A stretch of 64,000 nt of DNA, from assembly GCA_947169115.1 (NCBI GenBank), contig CAMVOK010000003.1, positions 62,001-126,000 on the forward strand, written 5' to 3'. Within the stretch, counting starts at the first letter, position 1. Each line of letters starts with the position of its first letter. The stretch is from an uncultured Prevotellaceae bacterium. GTDB taxonomy: Bacteria; Bacteroidota; Bacteroidia; Bacteroidales; Bacteroidaceae. Made by a program: the position numbers and the translations under genes. This document shows positions 54,535-63,643 of the stretch, piece by piece. The notes under the pieces were generated by a model. It searched no databases. It was not told the DNA's origin and saw nothing but the letters and a program-made list of their open reading frames with translations.

Positions 54535-57228
54535 TTATTCGAATAGCCTCAGTTGCCCGTTCAGTTCGTCGGCCACTTCCTCCTGACTCTGTTCATGCTC
54601 TGAGTACTCTGAGTTTTCGGAGTCTTCTGAATCATCGGCGATGTCGGAGGACATCTCCTCCCCCTCGGGGGAGGTGGGGAGAGGAGCCTCCTCTGGCCAG
54701 CGAGTGGGTTCCAACTCCTCAATTTTTGCCACGTTGCAGGTGGTGATGCGCTTACCCTTGGCCTTGAAACTCTTCACACCGATAAAGTCCTCGGCCTCGA
54801 TGTCGAGCGGTTCGCGGAAATCGTCGTTTCCGCCCATCGTCACAAGCAGGTGAGGGTAGGGGGTATCGGTGAGGAGGATGAGCTGACTTTCGGCATTCTC
54901 CCCCAAATAACTCTGGTGGCGTGCCGTAGCTTCGAGGGTGAAGCGTTTCATGTAGGCATATCCCTGTTGGTCAGCATCGAAGAGACAGGCCGTCCAAACC
55001 TTGTTGGGGTCGTACTTCTCGATTCGCAGAATGTCGTCCTCGTAGTGGTTATTCGGGTCGAAGTTCGTCACGTAGAACTCACCGTTCTTACGGATGACAA
55101 GTATTTGCTCGTCGCTGTTGAACTCACCCAGAAACTCACCCTGTCCGTCGTAGTTGAGGCGTTTTACGTCTGGATCGAACCACACCTTGCGACCGCCCAG
55201 CGTACTGCCACCGTGGCGCGAGAGTTTGATGCTGGCTACATCGAGTTTTGTCACCAGGTTGCCCATGCTCTGACGCCCCTTGATGGCGATTTCGGAGAAG
55301 TCCTTATCGAAGAATATGCGCTTCAGTTTCGGATTGGGTTTCAGAGTCACCTTCACCACCTCGGCCTCTCCGTTGGGATTCGGGGTGAAATAGACGACAC
55401 GACTGCCAGGCTTACCTTGTGTGAGGTCATACTCGCGGTCGCGGGTCATGCTGGTGACGTTGAAACGCTTGATGTAGTAGGCTCCCGACTTACCATCGCG
55501 GTAGATAACGTTATATACCGTGCGCGAATCGTTCTTCTTAAATACGGCCACATGGATGATTTCAGCCTTTCGCTTCTCGGCCTTGGAACGTTCCGTCTCG
55601 CCTACGAAAAGTTTGTCGGCCATGCGCACCACCTTATAGGTGCCGTCGCGGTAGAAGAGAATCACGTCGTCGATGTCGGAACAGTTCTGTACGTATTCGT
55701 CCTTCTTCAGTCCCGTGCCGATGAAGCCCTCCTCGCGGTTGATGTAGAGCTTTTGATTGGCCTCCACCACCTTGGCGGCGGTGATGGTGTCAAAGTTCTT
55801 TATTTCGGTCAGGCGTGGATAATCCTTGCCATATTTTTCCTTGATGAAGCGGAACCAGTCGGCGGTGACCTCCACCATGTTGGCCAGTTCCTTGTCAATC
55901 TGGGCAATTTCATCCTTGATGCGGGCGATGTTCTCCTCAGCCTTGTCCTTGTTGAACTTCAGGATGCGAGCCATCTTTATCTCCATTAACCTCAGAATGT
56001 CATCCTTCGTCACCTCGCGAATCATCTTCGGGTACCAAGGAGTCAATCGCTCGTCAATCCACTCACAGGCTGTATCCATCGTCTTCGCGTTCTCGAACTG
56101 GCGGTCCTTGTAGATACGTTCCTCAATGAATATTTGTTCCAGTGTAGCGAAATGTAAGGCTTCCAATAGTTCACCCTTTCGGATGAGGCGTTCCTGTTTA
56201 AGCAGATTCAGCGTGTGGTCGGTGTTGCGCTTTAGCACGTCGCTGACAGTGAGGAAACAGGGTTTACGGTCGTCAATGACGCAACAGTTTGGCGAGATGC
56301 TGACTTCGCAGTCGGTACAGGCATACAGTGCATCGATGGTCTTGTCCGAGGATGCGCCAGGGGTGAGGTGGATGAGAATTTCCACCCCGGCGGCTGTTAG
56401 GTCTTCTACCTTGCGGACTTTTATCTTACCTTTCTCTGCTGCTTTCAGTATGGAGTCGATAAAGGGACTGGGCTTGCTGGCCGTTCCTGTAGTCTTTCCG
56501 AAGGGTATCTCCGTAATGGCCAGTGTCTTGTTGTCACGCTTCTCTATCTTGGCACGGACGCGTACGCTTCCACCGCGCTGCCCGTCGTTGTACTTCGACA
56601 CGTCTATCGAGCCTCCTGTGGGGAAGTCGGGATAGAGATGGAACTCCTCGCCATGGAGGTAGCTGATGGCTGCATCGCAAATTTCGTTGAGGTTGTGCGG
56701 CAGTATCTTACAACTCAGTCCGACGGCAATACCCTCAGCACCCTGAGCCAACAGAAGGGGAAATTTGACGGGCAGGGTAATGGGCTCCTTGTTGCGTCCG
56801 TCGTATGATAGCTTCCACTCCGTTGTCTTTGGGTTGAACACCACGTCAAGGGCAAACTTCGACAGACGAGCCTCGATGTATCGACCTGCGGCTGCGTCGT
56901 CGCCCGTTAGGATATTACCCCAGTTGCCTTGGCAATCCACCAGCAACTCCTTCTGTCCCAATTGCACCAGCGCATCTTTGATACTCGCGTCGCCGTGGGG
57001 ATGGAACTGCATGGTGTGACCAACGATGTTAGCCACCTTGTTGAAGCGTCCGTCATCCATGCGCTTCATGGAGTGCATGATGCGTCGCTGTACGGGTTTG
57101 AAACCGTCGGTGATGTGCGGTACGGCGCGTTCCAGGATTACATACGATGCGTAATCGAGGAACCAGTTTTGGTACATCTGGTTCAGGTGGTGGGTAATGC
57201 CCTCAATGGGCTTGACGTTGTCGGACAT
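54535..57228 (-). CDS. parC: DNA topoisomerase IV subunit A
   Basis: An 897-residue type IIA topoisomerase A subunit that separates replicated chromosomes by cutting and rejoining double-stranded DNA. The catalytic Tyr117 is in AAAGRYIEARLS. The winged-helix region HPHGDASIKDALVQLGQ and the coiled-coil gate (LARILKFNKDKAEENIARIKDEIAQIDKEL) are clear, followed by a diverged beta-propeller C-terminal domain. It lacks the GyrA-box, favouring ParC over GyrA. The tail after residue 840 is low-complexity and acidic (SDIADDSEDSENSEYSEH); residues about 846-860 (EEAPLPTSPEGEEMS) are encoded by a G/C-rich palindromic element. Promoter: TATATTTG at 57291-57298 on the minus strand. Confidence 0.93.
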   Translation of the reverse strand: MSDNVKPIEGITHHLNQMYQNWFLDYASYVILERAVPHITDGFKPVQRRIMHSMKRMDDGRFNKVANIVGHTMQFHPHGDASIKDALVQLGQKELLVDCQGNWGNILTGDDAAAGRYIEARLSKFALDVVFNPKTTEWKLSYDGRNKEPITLPVKFPLLLAQGAEGIAVGLSCKILPHNLNEICDAAISYLHGEEFHLYPDFPTGGSIDVSKYNDGQRGGSVRVRAKIEKRDNKTLAITEIPFGKTTGTASKPSPFIDSILKAAEKGKIKVRKVEDLTAAGVEILIHLTPGASSDKTIDALYACTDCEVSISPNCCVIDDRKPCFLTVSDVLKRNTDHTLNLLKQERLIRKGELLEALHFATLEQIFIEERIYKDRQFENAKTMDTACEWIDERLTPWYPKMIREVTKDDILRLMEIKMARILKFNKDKAEENIARIKDEIAQIDKELANMVEVTADWFRFIKEKYGKDYPRLTEIKNFDTITAAKVVEANQKLYINREEGFIGTGLKKDEYVQNCSDIDDVILFYRDGTYKVVRMADKLFVGETERSKAEKRKAEIIHVAVFKKNDSRTVYNVIYRDGKSGAYYIKRFNVTSMTRDREYDLTQGKPGSRVVYFTPNPNGEAEVVKVTLKPNPKLKRIFFDKDFSEIAIKGRQSMGNLVTKLDVASIKLSRHGGSTLGGRKVWFDPDVKRLNYDGQGEFLGEFNSDEQILVIRKNGEFYVTNFDPNNHYEDDILRIEKYDPNKVWTACLFDADQQGYAYMKRFTLEATARHQSYLGENAESQLILLTDTPYPHLLVTMGGNDDFREPLDIEAEDFIGVKSFKAKGKRITTCNVAKIEELEPTRWPEEAPLPTSPEGEEMSSDIADDSEDSENSEYSEHEQSQEEVADELNGQLRLFE
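54649..54690 (+). repeat. G/C-rich palindromic element inside parC (copy 3)
   Basis: Perfect arms cctccccc/gggggagg (54657-54674, centre tc), then tggggagaggag. It is read antisense, in frame, as part of the ParC tail. Confidence 0.85.
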
Positions 57229-57290
57229 TATTGCTATTTGCGATTTTACAATTTATGTATAACGATTGAGCTTTATGAAATAAAGTGCTA

Positions 57291-57298
57291 CAAATATA
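57291..57298 (-). promoter_or_regulatory. -7 box of parC
   Basis: TATATTTG on the minus strand, 63 nt before the ATG. Confidence 0.6.
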
Positions 57299-57322
57299 CG
57301 AAAAAAATCGGAAATTTTGATT

Positions 57323-60223
57323 TTAGTACCCGAAGATTTCCTCTAACGATACCCTTTTGATGGGGGCAATCTTCTCAAGAGCCTTAATGTCGAGTTCCTT
57401 TTCATTGCCCAGGATGTAGTAACAGCCCGTCTTGTTGGCCATCTGTTTCTGTTCGAAGTCGGCAATGTCCTTCAGGGTGAGAGCTTGCAGGTCTTCATAT
57501 ATCTTCTTATTCGGGTCGAAGTCGTAGCCTTGCTTCTTGGCAGAAAGATAAGCGCGAATGACGCCAAACTTCGTGGTACGTTGGCTGGCCATCTGTTTTG
57601 TGAGTCCCTCCTTGGCAATCTTGAAGGCGGCCTCGGACTGTGGCATCTTGTCAAGAATTTCGCGGAAGTGGCCGACGCAGTCCATCGTCTTGTCGTTCTG
57701 TGTGATGATGTAGGTGAAGAAGTATTCAGAATGTCCCTTCTTCGACGGCGTCATGTAGTAGGAACTGGCATGATAGGCCAGTCCGCGTGCCTCGCGCATC
57801 TCCTGAAAGACGATGCCGTTCATGCCTCCGCCGAAGTATTCGTTGAGGAGGTCGATGGTGGCGCGTTCGTCAAGGTTGGTCTGCCTTCCCTCGTTGTGGT
57901 ACATGCTCATGTAGATGTTCTTGGCATCGTAGGGGGCGATGAGCACTTCGGGCTCGGAAGTTGTCTGCAACAGGTAGGGCTTGCCCTGGGGCGCAGCCTT
58001 CAACGGCTGTTCCGTGGCGTGTGACTCAGTCACGCACTTACTCAACTCCTCCTCACTCATGGGACCATAGTACAGCACTTCGTGTTCGTACAGTGCGAGT
58101 TGCTTTAGCAGCTCGAGTAGTGTCTGCGGGTCGGTTTCGCGGAGTTCCTGTTCCGTCATGTTGTCGCGCATGGCATTGTGCTTGCCGTACATGGCGTAGT
58201 AGTCGAGGGCGTAGAAGCAGTATTGCTGGTTGGCTTTGTTGTCTTGGCGTTCCTTCAGCAGGAGGCTCACCATCTGGTCGTAGGCATCCTTATCTACTTT
58301 GGCATTGCGGAGCAAGTCCTCCAGGAGGGCAAGAGCCTGGGGCATATTCTCGCTCAGTCCGGAGAGGGCAATCTGAATCTCGTCGCTGCCCACGCTGACG
58401 GAGTAGTTGCAGGCCAGTTTGTAGAACTCCAGTTTCACTTGGGCGGCCGTCTTTGTCTGCGTGCCTAAGTAATCGAGGTAGGAGGCGGCCACGTCGTAGC
58501 GGCGGTCATCCTGCTGCCCGAAGGGATAGCGGAAGTGCAGTTCGAAGAGGTCGTTGCTTTCATTCTTCTTGTAGATGACGGGTAGTCCCTGTTCCATGGT
58601 GAAGAACGAGAGGTCCTTCTGGAAGTCGAGGAACTGGGGTTGTATGGGTTCCACCTCCGTCTCTTGGATTTCCTTGACGAACGGGCTTACTTCATCGCGG
58701 TTCGTGGGTATGGGGGTGATGGAGGGCTTCTCAATCTTCTTCTGCGTGGTATCCTCACCCTGACGCTTGAATACGGTAACGTAGCCATCGGTGAAGAAGC
58801 GGTTGGCGAAGTCCACGAGGTCTTGTTTCGTTATCTTCGTGAGGCGGTTCATCTGATCCACCTCCTGCTGCCAATCCACACCATTGATGAAGGCCGACAT
58901 CATCTTTCTGACACGTGCCCCATTGTAGTCAAGACTACGCAACTCGTCCAGCTTCTTATTGTTGAGGGCGGCAGTAAGCAGGTCCTCGTCGAAGTCGCCG
59001 GCTTTCAGCTTGGCTATCTCGGCAAGCATCAGGTCGCGCACCTCCTCCAACGTCTGGCCTTCCTTGGGTGTTCCGCCAATCAAGAAGAACCCATGGTCGA
59101 GCATCGCTTCCACTTCCGACCAGGCATTCATCACCTTCATCTCCTGGTTCAGGTCGAGATCGAAGAGTCCAGCCTTGCCGTTGCAGAGCACGGCATCGAT
59201 GAGTTCCAACGTATCGTTCTGCAGCGACAGGGCCTTTTCGCTGCGCCAGCCCATCCACACGTTCTCGGCCTCCAGACCCATGACGGTGGTGTCAACGGGT
59301 TCGGTCAAGGGGGCTATCTCAGGGAATGTCGGCTGACTGATATCGTCGCCAGGTTGCCACTCGCCGAACTCGCGCTCAAGTGTGGCAATGACTTTGTCGG
59401 GGTCTAGGTCGCCGGCCATGCAGATGGCCACGTTGTTTGGCACGTACCACTTGGCGAAGTACTGCTTGATGTTGGTTATAGAGGGGTTTTTCAGGTGCTG
59501 CTGGGTGCCGATGGTGGTCTGTGTGCCGTAGGGATGGCCGGGGAAGAGCTTGGCCATGAGGGCATCGAACTGTTTGTTAGAGTCATACCCTAGTCCGATG
59601 TTGTATTCCTCATAAACAGCTTCCAGCTCGGTGTGGAAACCACGAATGACCATGTGCTGGAAGCGGTCGGCTTGGATGCGTGCCCAGTTATCCACTTCGT
59701 TTGCGGGAATGTCCTCGGTGTAGCAGGTCACGTCGTTCGAGGTAAAGGCATTTGTCCCCTCGGCTCCGATGGCTGCCATCAGTTTGTCGTATTCGTTGGG
59801 GATGAAGTACTTGGCGGCCAGTTGACTGATACTGTCAATCTCGTGGTACTTCTGCTTCCGTTCGGCCTCGTCGGTCAGGGTGCGGTACTCCTCGTAGCGG
59901 CGTTCTATCTCATCAAGCAAGGGCTGCTCTGCCTCCATGTCGGTGGTGCCGAAATGGGCTGTGCCCTTGAACATTAGGTGCTCCAGGTAGTGGGCTAGGC
60001 CGGTAGTCTCGGCAGGGTCGTTCTTCGAACCCGTTCGTACGGCGATGTACGTCTGGATGCGGGGCTTCTCCTTGTTGACAGAGAGATAGACCTTCAGACC
60101 GTTCTTCAGAGTGTAGATGCGTGTCTGCATCGGGTCGCCCTTCACAGACTCATACTTCTGTTTCTTACATGCACTGACGAGGCATATTACTACGAGCAGC
60201 GCGAAATAGATAAAGCGTTTCAT
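57323..60223 (-). CDS. M16-family zinc metallopeptidase lipoprotein
   Basis: A 966-residue pitrilysin/insulinase-type peptidase with lipidated Cys19 in CLVSACKKQ. The inverted zinc motif HYLEH is at 78-82, and the distal Glu lies in TELEAVYEEYNIGLG about 130 residues later. Two M16 halves are present: the N-terminal active one and an inactive C-terminal repeat that begins near residue 530. It probably degrades peptides in the periplasm or at the outer membrane. The start is the ATG of MKRFIYFALL, because an ATG 11 codons upstream overlaps the TACCTTTG promoter box at 60254-60261. Confidence 0.92.
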   Translation of the reverse strand: MKRFIYFALLVVICLVSACKKQKYESVKGDPMQTRIYTLKNGLKVYLSVNKEKPRIQTYIAVRTGSKNDPAETTGLAHYLEHLMFKGTAHFGTTDMEAEQPLLDEIERRYEEYRTLTDEAERKQKYHEIDSISQLAAKYFIPNEYDKLMAAIGAEGTNAFTSNDVTCYTEDIPANEVDNWARIQADRFQHMVIRGFHTELEAVYEEYNIGLGYDSNKQFDALMAKLFPGHPYGTQTTIGTQQHLKNPSITNIKQYFAKWYVPNNVAICMAGDLDPDKVIATLEREFGEWQPGDDISQPTFPEIAPLTEPVDTTVMGLEAENVWMGWRSEKALSLQNDTLELIDAVLCNGKAGLFDLDLNQEMKVMNAWSEVEAMLDHGFFLIGGTPKEGQTLEEVRDLMLAEIAKLKAGDFDEDLLTAALNNKKLDELRSLDYNGARVRKMMSAFINGVDWQQEVDQMNRLTKITKQDLVDFANRFFTDGYVTVFKRQGEDTTQKKIEKPSITPIPTNRDEVSPFVKEIQETEVEPIQPQFLDFQKDLSFFTMEQGLPVIYKKNESNDLFELHFRYPFGQQDDRRYDVAASYLDYLGTQTKTAAQVKLEFYKLACNYSVSVGSDEIQIALSGLSENMPQALALLEDLLRNAKVDKDAYDQMVSLLLKERQDNKANQQYCFYALDYYAMYGKHNAMRDNMTEQELRETDPQTLLELLKQLALYEHEVLYYGPMSEEELSKCVTESHATEQPLKAAPQGKPYLLQTTSEPEVLIAPYDAKNIYMSMYHNEGRQTNLDERATIDLLNEYFGGGMNGIVFQEMREARGLAYHASSYYMTPSKKGHSEYFFTYIITQNDKTMDCVGHFREILDKMPQSEAAFKIAKEGLTKQMASQRTTKFGVIRAYLSAKKQGYDFDPNKKIYEDLQALTLKDIADFEQKQMANKTGCYYILGNEKELDIKALEKIAPIKRVSLEEIFGY

Positions 60224-60253
60224 ACAGTATGGATAATTAGTTTGTTCGGGAGG

Positions 60254-60261
60254 CAAAGGTA
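60254..60261 (-). promoter_or_regulatory. -7 box of the M16 peptidase gene
   Basis: TACCTTTG on the minus strand, 31 nt before the chosen ATG. Confidence 0.65.
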
Positions 60262-60397
60262 CAACGAAGTGAGCAAAAATCCAAAAAGTAGGGTGCTTAT
60301 TTATAGAATGGATAAGAGTATAGTTTCAACATACTCTTTCATCCCCCAATTCATGGCAGAATTATTCAAGCGTGTAAGAATATGTCTAATTAATCAT

Positions 60398-60445
60398 AAA
60401 ATCCCGGAATATGGCAACATGTTTCGGGATTTTTTGGTATCTTTG
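60398..60445 (+). terminator. Hairpin with T-run abutting the antitoxin promoter
   Basis: Stem aaatcccg/cgggattt followed by six T. The TATCTTTG box (60438-60445) of the antitoxin operon begins directly after it. No gene upstream on the plus strand is evident, so it may insulate the promoter or serve as an operator. Confidence 0.55.
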
Positions 60446-60483
60446 CACGCGAAATGATAAATGATTAAATAGTAAATAACATT

Positions 60484-60726
60484 ATGGCAACTCCGACACA
60501 GACAGCATCTTTATCTCGTCCTGGCGTGTTCATGGTGAATTTTGAGGATATATCCATGGCACGCGACATAAAGAAAGCTATTAGCATGGTTCGTGGCGTG
60601 ACCAAGGTCTGCAAGCCGCGCACAAAACGAATGTCCAGTTACGAGCGGTCTTTACGCGACCTTGACGAAGGACGTGTTTATAGTTATGATAGTTTGGATG
60701 ACTTGATTAAAGAAATTGAGGGATGA
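60484..60726 (+). CDS. Antitoxin of a YafQ-type toxin-antitoxin pair
   Basis: An 80-residue protein resembling RelB/DinJ-like antitoxins of Bacteroidales. A short N-terminal DNA-binding part (FMVNFEDISMARDIKKAISMVRGVTKV) is followed by a flexible toxin-wrapping tail (SSYERSLRDLDEGRVYSYDSLDDLIKEIEG). The stop overlaps the start of a truncated YafQ toxin gene (ATGA). The operon has a consensus promoter and probably also carries glyS. Confidence 0.8.
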   Translation: MATPTQTASLSRPGVFMVNFEDISMARDIKKAISMVRGVTKVCKPRTKRMSSYERSLRDLDEGRVYSYDSLDDLIKEIEG

Positions 60727-60842
60727 GTACTAAATATGCATTGCGAATTACAGGTGAGTGCAAACAAAACCTGAAACTTTGCAAGAAGCGGGGACTCCCT
60801 CTGCAGGAATTATGGTCTGTTGTGGATAAACTATTGCGTTAG
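60723..60842 (+). pseudogene. Truncated YafQ-family toxin
   Basis: I read 39 residues beginning MSTKYALRITGECKQNLK and ending ELWSVVDKLLR, the N-terminal helix pair of YafQ/RelE-type ribosome-dependent mRNA interferases (typically about 90 residues). A TAG follows and the next codons show no homology, so the C-terminal catalytic half, with its histidines, is missing by deletion. The antitoxin frame is intact. Confidence 0.85.
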
Positions 60843-60886
60843 CAAAAAATACAAGAAATAAAAAGTAAATAGTTAAATCGTAAATT

Positions 60887-62422
60887 ATGGAAGACGTTTT
60901 TAAGAAAATAGTTTCGCATTGCAAGGAATACGGTTTCGTGTTCCCATCAAGTGACATCTACGACGGACTGGGTGCAGTCTATGACTACGGACAGAATGGC
61001 GTGGAACTGAAGAATAACATTAAACAGTATTGGTGGCAGTCGATGGTACTCCTGCATGAGAACATCGTGGGCATCGATGCAGCCATCTTCATGCACCCCA
61101 CAACGTGGAAGGCCAGTGGTCATGTGGATGCCTTCAATGATCCTCTCATCGACAACCGTGACTCCAAGAAACGCTATCGCGCTGATGTGCTCATCGAAGA
61201 CCAGTTGGCCAAGTACGACGAGAAGATTCAGAAGGAAATAGACAAGGCTGCCAAGCGTTTCGGTGATAGTTTCGACGAGGCACAGTTCCGCGCCACCAAC
61301 GCCCGTGTGCTGGAGAATCAGCAGAAGCGCGATGCCCTGCACGAGCGTTTCTCGAAGGCTCTGAACGATAATAATCTGGAGGAGCTGCGCCAGATTATCC
61401 TCGACGAGGAAATCGTTTGTCCCATCAGCGGTACGCGAAACTGGACCGAGGTACGCCAGTTCAACCTTATGTTTAAGACCGAGGTTGGTTCTACGGCCGA
61501 GGGTGCCAGCACTATCTACCTGCGTCCTGAGACGGCACAGGGTATCTTCGTAAACTACCTCAACGTCCAGAAGACGGGTCGCATGAAGCTCCCCTTTGGT
61601 ATCGCACAAATTGGTAAGGCATTCCGTAACGAAATTGTGGCTCGTCAGTTCATCTTCCGTATGCGAGAGTTCGAGCAGATGGAGATGCAGTTCTTCGTAA
61701 AGCCCGGCACCGAGTTGGAGTGGTTCTCGAAGTGGAAACAAACTCGTATGGCTTGGCATCAGGCACTGGGCTTCGGTGCCGAGAACTACCGTTTCCACGA
61801 CCACGACAAACTGGCTCACTACGCCAATGCTGCTACGGACATCGAGTTCCACATGCCCTTCGGCTTCAAGGAGGTAGAGGGTATTCACTCCCGTACGAAC
61901 TTCGACCTCTCTCAGCACGCCAAGTACTCTGGCAAGAAGATTGAGTACTTCGATCCCGAGACCAACGAAAGCTATACCCCGTTCGTGATTGAGACCAGTA
62001 TTGGTGTTGACCGCATGTTCCTGAGCGTCATGTGCCACGCCTATACGGAGGAGCAGTTGCCCAACGGCGAGAGCCGCGTAGTACTGAGGTTGCCCGCAGC
62101 CCTCGCTCCTGTGAAACTCGCTGTCTTCCCCCTCACCAAGAAGGACGGACTGCCCGAAAAGGCACAGGAAATCATCAAGGACTTGCGCTTCCACTTCAAC
62201 TGCAAGTACGAGGAGAAGGACCAAATCGGCAAGCGCTACCGTCGCATGGATGCCATAGGTTGCCCCTACTGTGTCACTGTTGACCAGCAGACCCTGGAGG
62301 ACAACACCGTAACCCTGCGCGACCGCGATACGATGGAACAGCGTCGCGTCGCTATTGCCGACCTCCGCTCCATCATCGAGGACAAGGTCAGCATCACCTC
62401 GTTACTACGTAGAATTGAATAA
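60887..62422 (+). CDS. glyS: Glycine--tRNA ligase, dimeric type
   Basis: A 511-residue class II aminoacyl-tRNA synthetase of the single-subunit (alpha2) type. Motif 1 lies near GVELKNNIKQYWWQSMV, motif 2 is FRNEIVARQFIFRMREFEQMEMQFF, and motif 3 is VIETSIGVDRMFLSVM. The substrate-binding ETAQGIFVNY and the C-terminal anticodon-binding domain (APVKLAVFPLTKKDGLPEKA) are intact. It charges tRNA-Gly with glycine in the cytoplasm. No promoter lies between it and the decayed toxin-antitoxin locus 45 nt upstream, so it is probably transcribed with the antitoxin. Confidence 0.96.
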   Translation: MEDVFKKIVSHCKEYGFVFPSSDIYDGLGAVYDYGQNGVELKNNIKQYWWQSMVLLHENIVGIDAAIFMHPTTWKASGHVDAFNDPLIDNRDSKKRYRADVLIEDQLAKYDEKIQKEIDKAAKRFGDSFDEAQFRATNARVLENQQKRDALHERFSKALNDNNLEELRQIILDEEIVCPISGTRNWTEVRQFNLMFKTEVGSTAEGASTIYLRPETAQGIFVNYLNVQKTGRMKLPFGIAQIGKAFRNEIVARQFIFRMREFEQMEMQFFVKPGTELEWFSKWKQTRMAWHQALGFGAENYRFHDHDKLAHYANAATDIEFHMPFGFKEVEGIHSRTNFDLSQHAKYSGKKIEYFDPETNESYTPFVIETSIGVDRMFLSVMCHAYTEEQLPNGESRVVLRLPAALAPVKLAVFPLTKKDGLPEKAQEIIKDLRFHFNCKYEEKDQIGKRYRRMDAIGCPYCVTVDQQTLEDNTVTLRDRDTMEQRRVAIADLRSIIEDKVSITSLLRRIE

Positions 62423-62428
62423 TACGAC

Positions 62429-62458
62429 CCCTCCCCCATCCCCTCCCGTGGGAGGGGC
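62429..62458 (-). repeat. G/C-rich palindromic element (copy 2)
   Basis: Perfect arms cccctccc/gggagggg (62440-62457, centre gt) with tail atgggggaggggtcg on the minus strand. It lies directly after the glyS stop and could also end the transcript. Confidence 0.8.
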
Positions 62459-62575
62459 GTATATACTGACGTAAAGAGTGAGAATGAGTCTCCCAACACA
62501 TTCTTCTGGCTTTTAAGTACATCGACGAGGCTTTGAATACGAGATGTGAGGAACTAACGATTTAGAATAAAAAGT

Positions 62576-63313
62576 ATGAATATAAGGCAATTTGGTGTAA
62601 AGTTGGCAAATGTAATTACGCCCTCCCCTCGGGGAGGGATTGGGGTAGGGGTTTTTCTTCTTCTTCTCGTATTTGCAGCCTGTTCCGACGACTCCGAAAT
62701 CTATGACCCCTACCACGATTGGCAGGTGAGGAACGAAGCATGGTTTCGAAGTGTCGCCGATTCCGCACGCTCGGCTATTGCCGAAGCCAAGACTCAATAT
62801 GGCAGTCAGTGGGAAGACTACTGCCAGTGGCGAATGCTCAAGCGTCTGGACCAGGCTCAGGACTATAACACGGGTTCCTTGACCGACAGCATCTGTGTAC
62901 GCATCGTGTCCCGTGGTACGGGCGACTACTCCCCCCTGTGGAGTGACAGCGTACGCATTAGTTTCCGTGGCTGGCTTATGCCCGCCACTTACCAGCTATA
63001 CAACAAAGACAATCAACTTGTGGATAGTCTGATGCAGGAAGTCTTCACCCAAACCTATTTTGGTGTCTTCGATGAGGCCACGGCTGCTCCCCAACTCTCT
63101 GCTATTACTCCTTTCGTGCAAGGGTTCAGTACGGCCCTACAATACATGGTAAAGGGCGACGATTGGATGGTATATGTTCCCCAGCAGTTGGCATACGGAG
63201 CCAATGCCAATGGTGTCATTCCTGCCTACAGCACATTGGCATGGCGTATCCACATGGCTGCCGTCTATCCCTGCAACTCTGGCGTACCCGACTGGAAAGT
63301 ACGTAGGCGATAG
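62576..63313 (+). CDS. FKBP-type peptidyl-prolyl isomerase lipoprotein, with a palindromic element in its signal peptide
   Basis: A 245-residue lipoprotein with lipidated Cys36 in LLVFAACSDDS. The C-terminal half is FKBP-like (SVRISFRGWLMP, TPFVQGFSTALQYMVKGDDWMVYVPQQLAYGANANGVIPAYSTLAWRIHM), a fold that speeds proline isomerisation in protein folding outside the cytoplasm. The signal peptide n-region is unusually long. Residues 15-25 (TPSPRGGIGVG) are encoded by a G/C-rich palindromic element, leaving VFLLLLVFAAC as the hydrophobic core. No other ATG lies closer to that core. A strong terminator follows. Confidence 0.85.
   Translation: MNIRQFGVKLANVITPSPRGGIGVGVFLLLLVFAACSDDSEIYDPYHDWQVRNEAWFRSVADSARSAIAEAKTQYGSQWEDYCQWRMLKRLDQAQDYNTGSLTDSICVRIVSRGTGDYSPLWSDSVRISFRGWLMPATYQLYNKDNQLVDSLMQEVFTQTYFGVFDEATAAPQLSAITPFVQGFSTALQYMVKGDDWMVYVPQQLAYGANANGVIPAYSTLAWRIHMAAVYPCNSGVPDWKVRRR
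62621..62656 (+). repeat. G/C-rich palindromic element inside the FKBP gene (copy 1)
   Basis: Perfect arms ccctcccc/ggggaggg (62621-62638, centre tc), then attggggtaggggttttt. It is in frame within the signal peptide and inverted relative to copy 2, about 180 bp away. Confidence 0.88.
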
Positions 63314-63330
63314 AGACTTGAATTATACGA

Positions 63331-63378
63331 TAAAAAGAAGGGCATGTCAGATATTTTTCTGACATGCCCTTCTTTTTA
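63331..63378 (+). terminator. Strong terminator after the FKBP gene
   Basis: Perfect 21-bp stem (63331-63351 with 63358-63378, core gaagggcatgtcag) with a 6-nt loop and flanking A/T runs. It could work in both directions. Confidence 0.93.
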
Positions 63379-63401
63379 TTAACACAAAATCCACCCAAGG
63401 A

Positions 63402-63596
63402 ACGCATGATGGTTGTAGCAATCAAAGCATGATGCTTGCCCAAGCAATGTATGATGGTTGTAGCAATCAACGCATGATGCTTGCCCAAGCAATGTATGAT
63501 GGTTGTAGCAATCAACGCATGATGCTTGCCCAAGCAACGTATGATGGTTGTAGCAATCAACGCATGATGCTTGCCCAAGCAACACACGATGGTTGT
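63402..63596. repeat. 45-bp minisatellite (about four units)
   Basis: Unit of 45 bp made of two similar halves, cgcatgatgcttgcccaagcaa and a 23-bp half ending ggttgtagcaatcaa. Each half holds a small hairpin (gcttg-cc-caagc; ggttg-tag-caatc). Because 45 is a multiple of three, the repeat is open in several frames on both strands, giving 15-residue peptide repeats that are probably not genes. Confidence 0.92.
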
Positions 63597-63643
63597 TATA
63601 ATAATCTGTAGAATCTGCTCAATCTGTGTTCTATAAATAAGCA

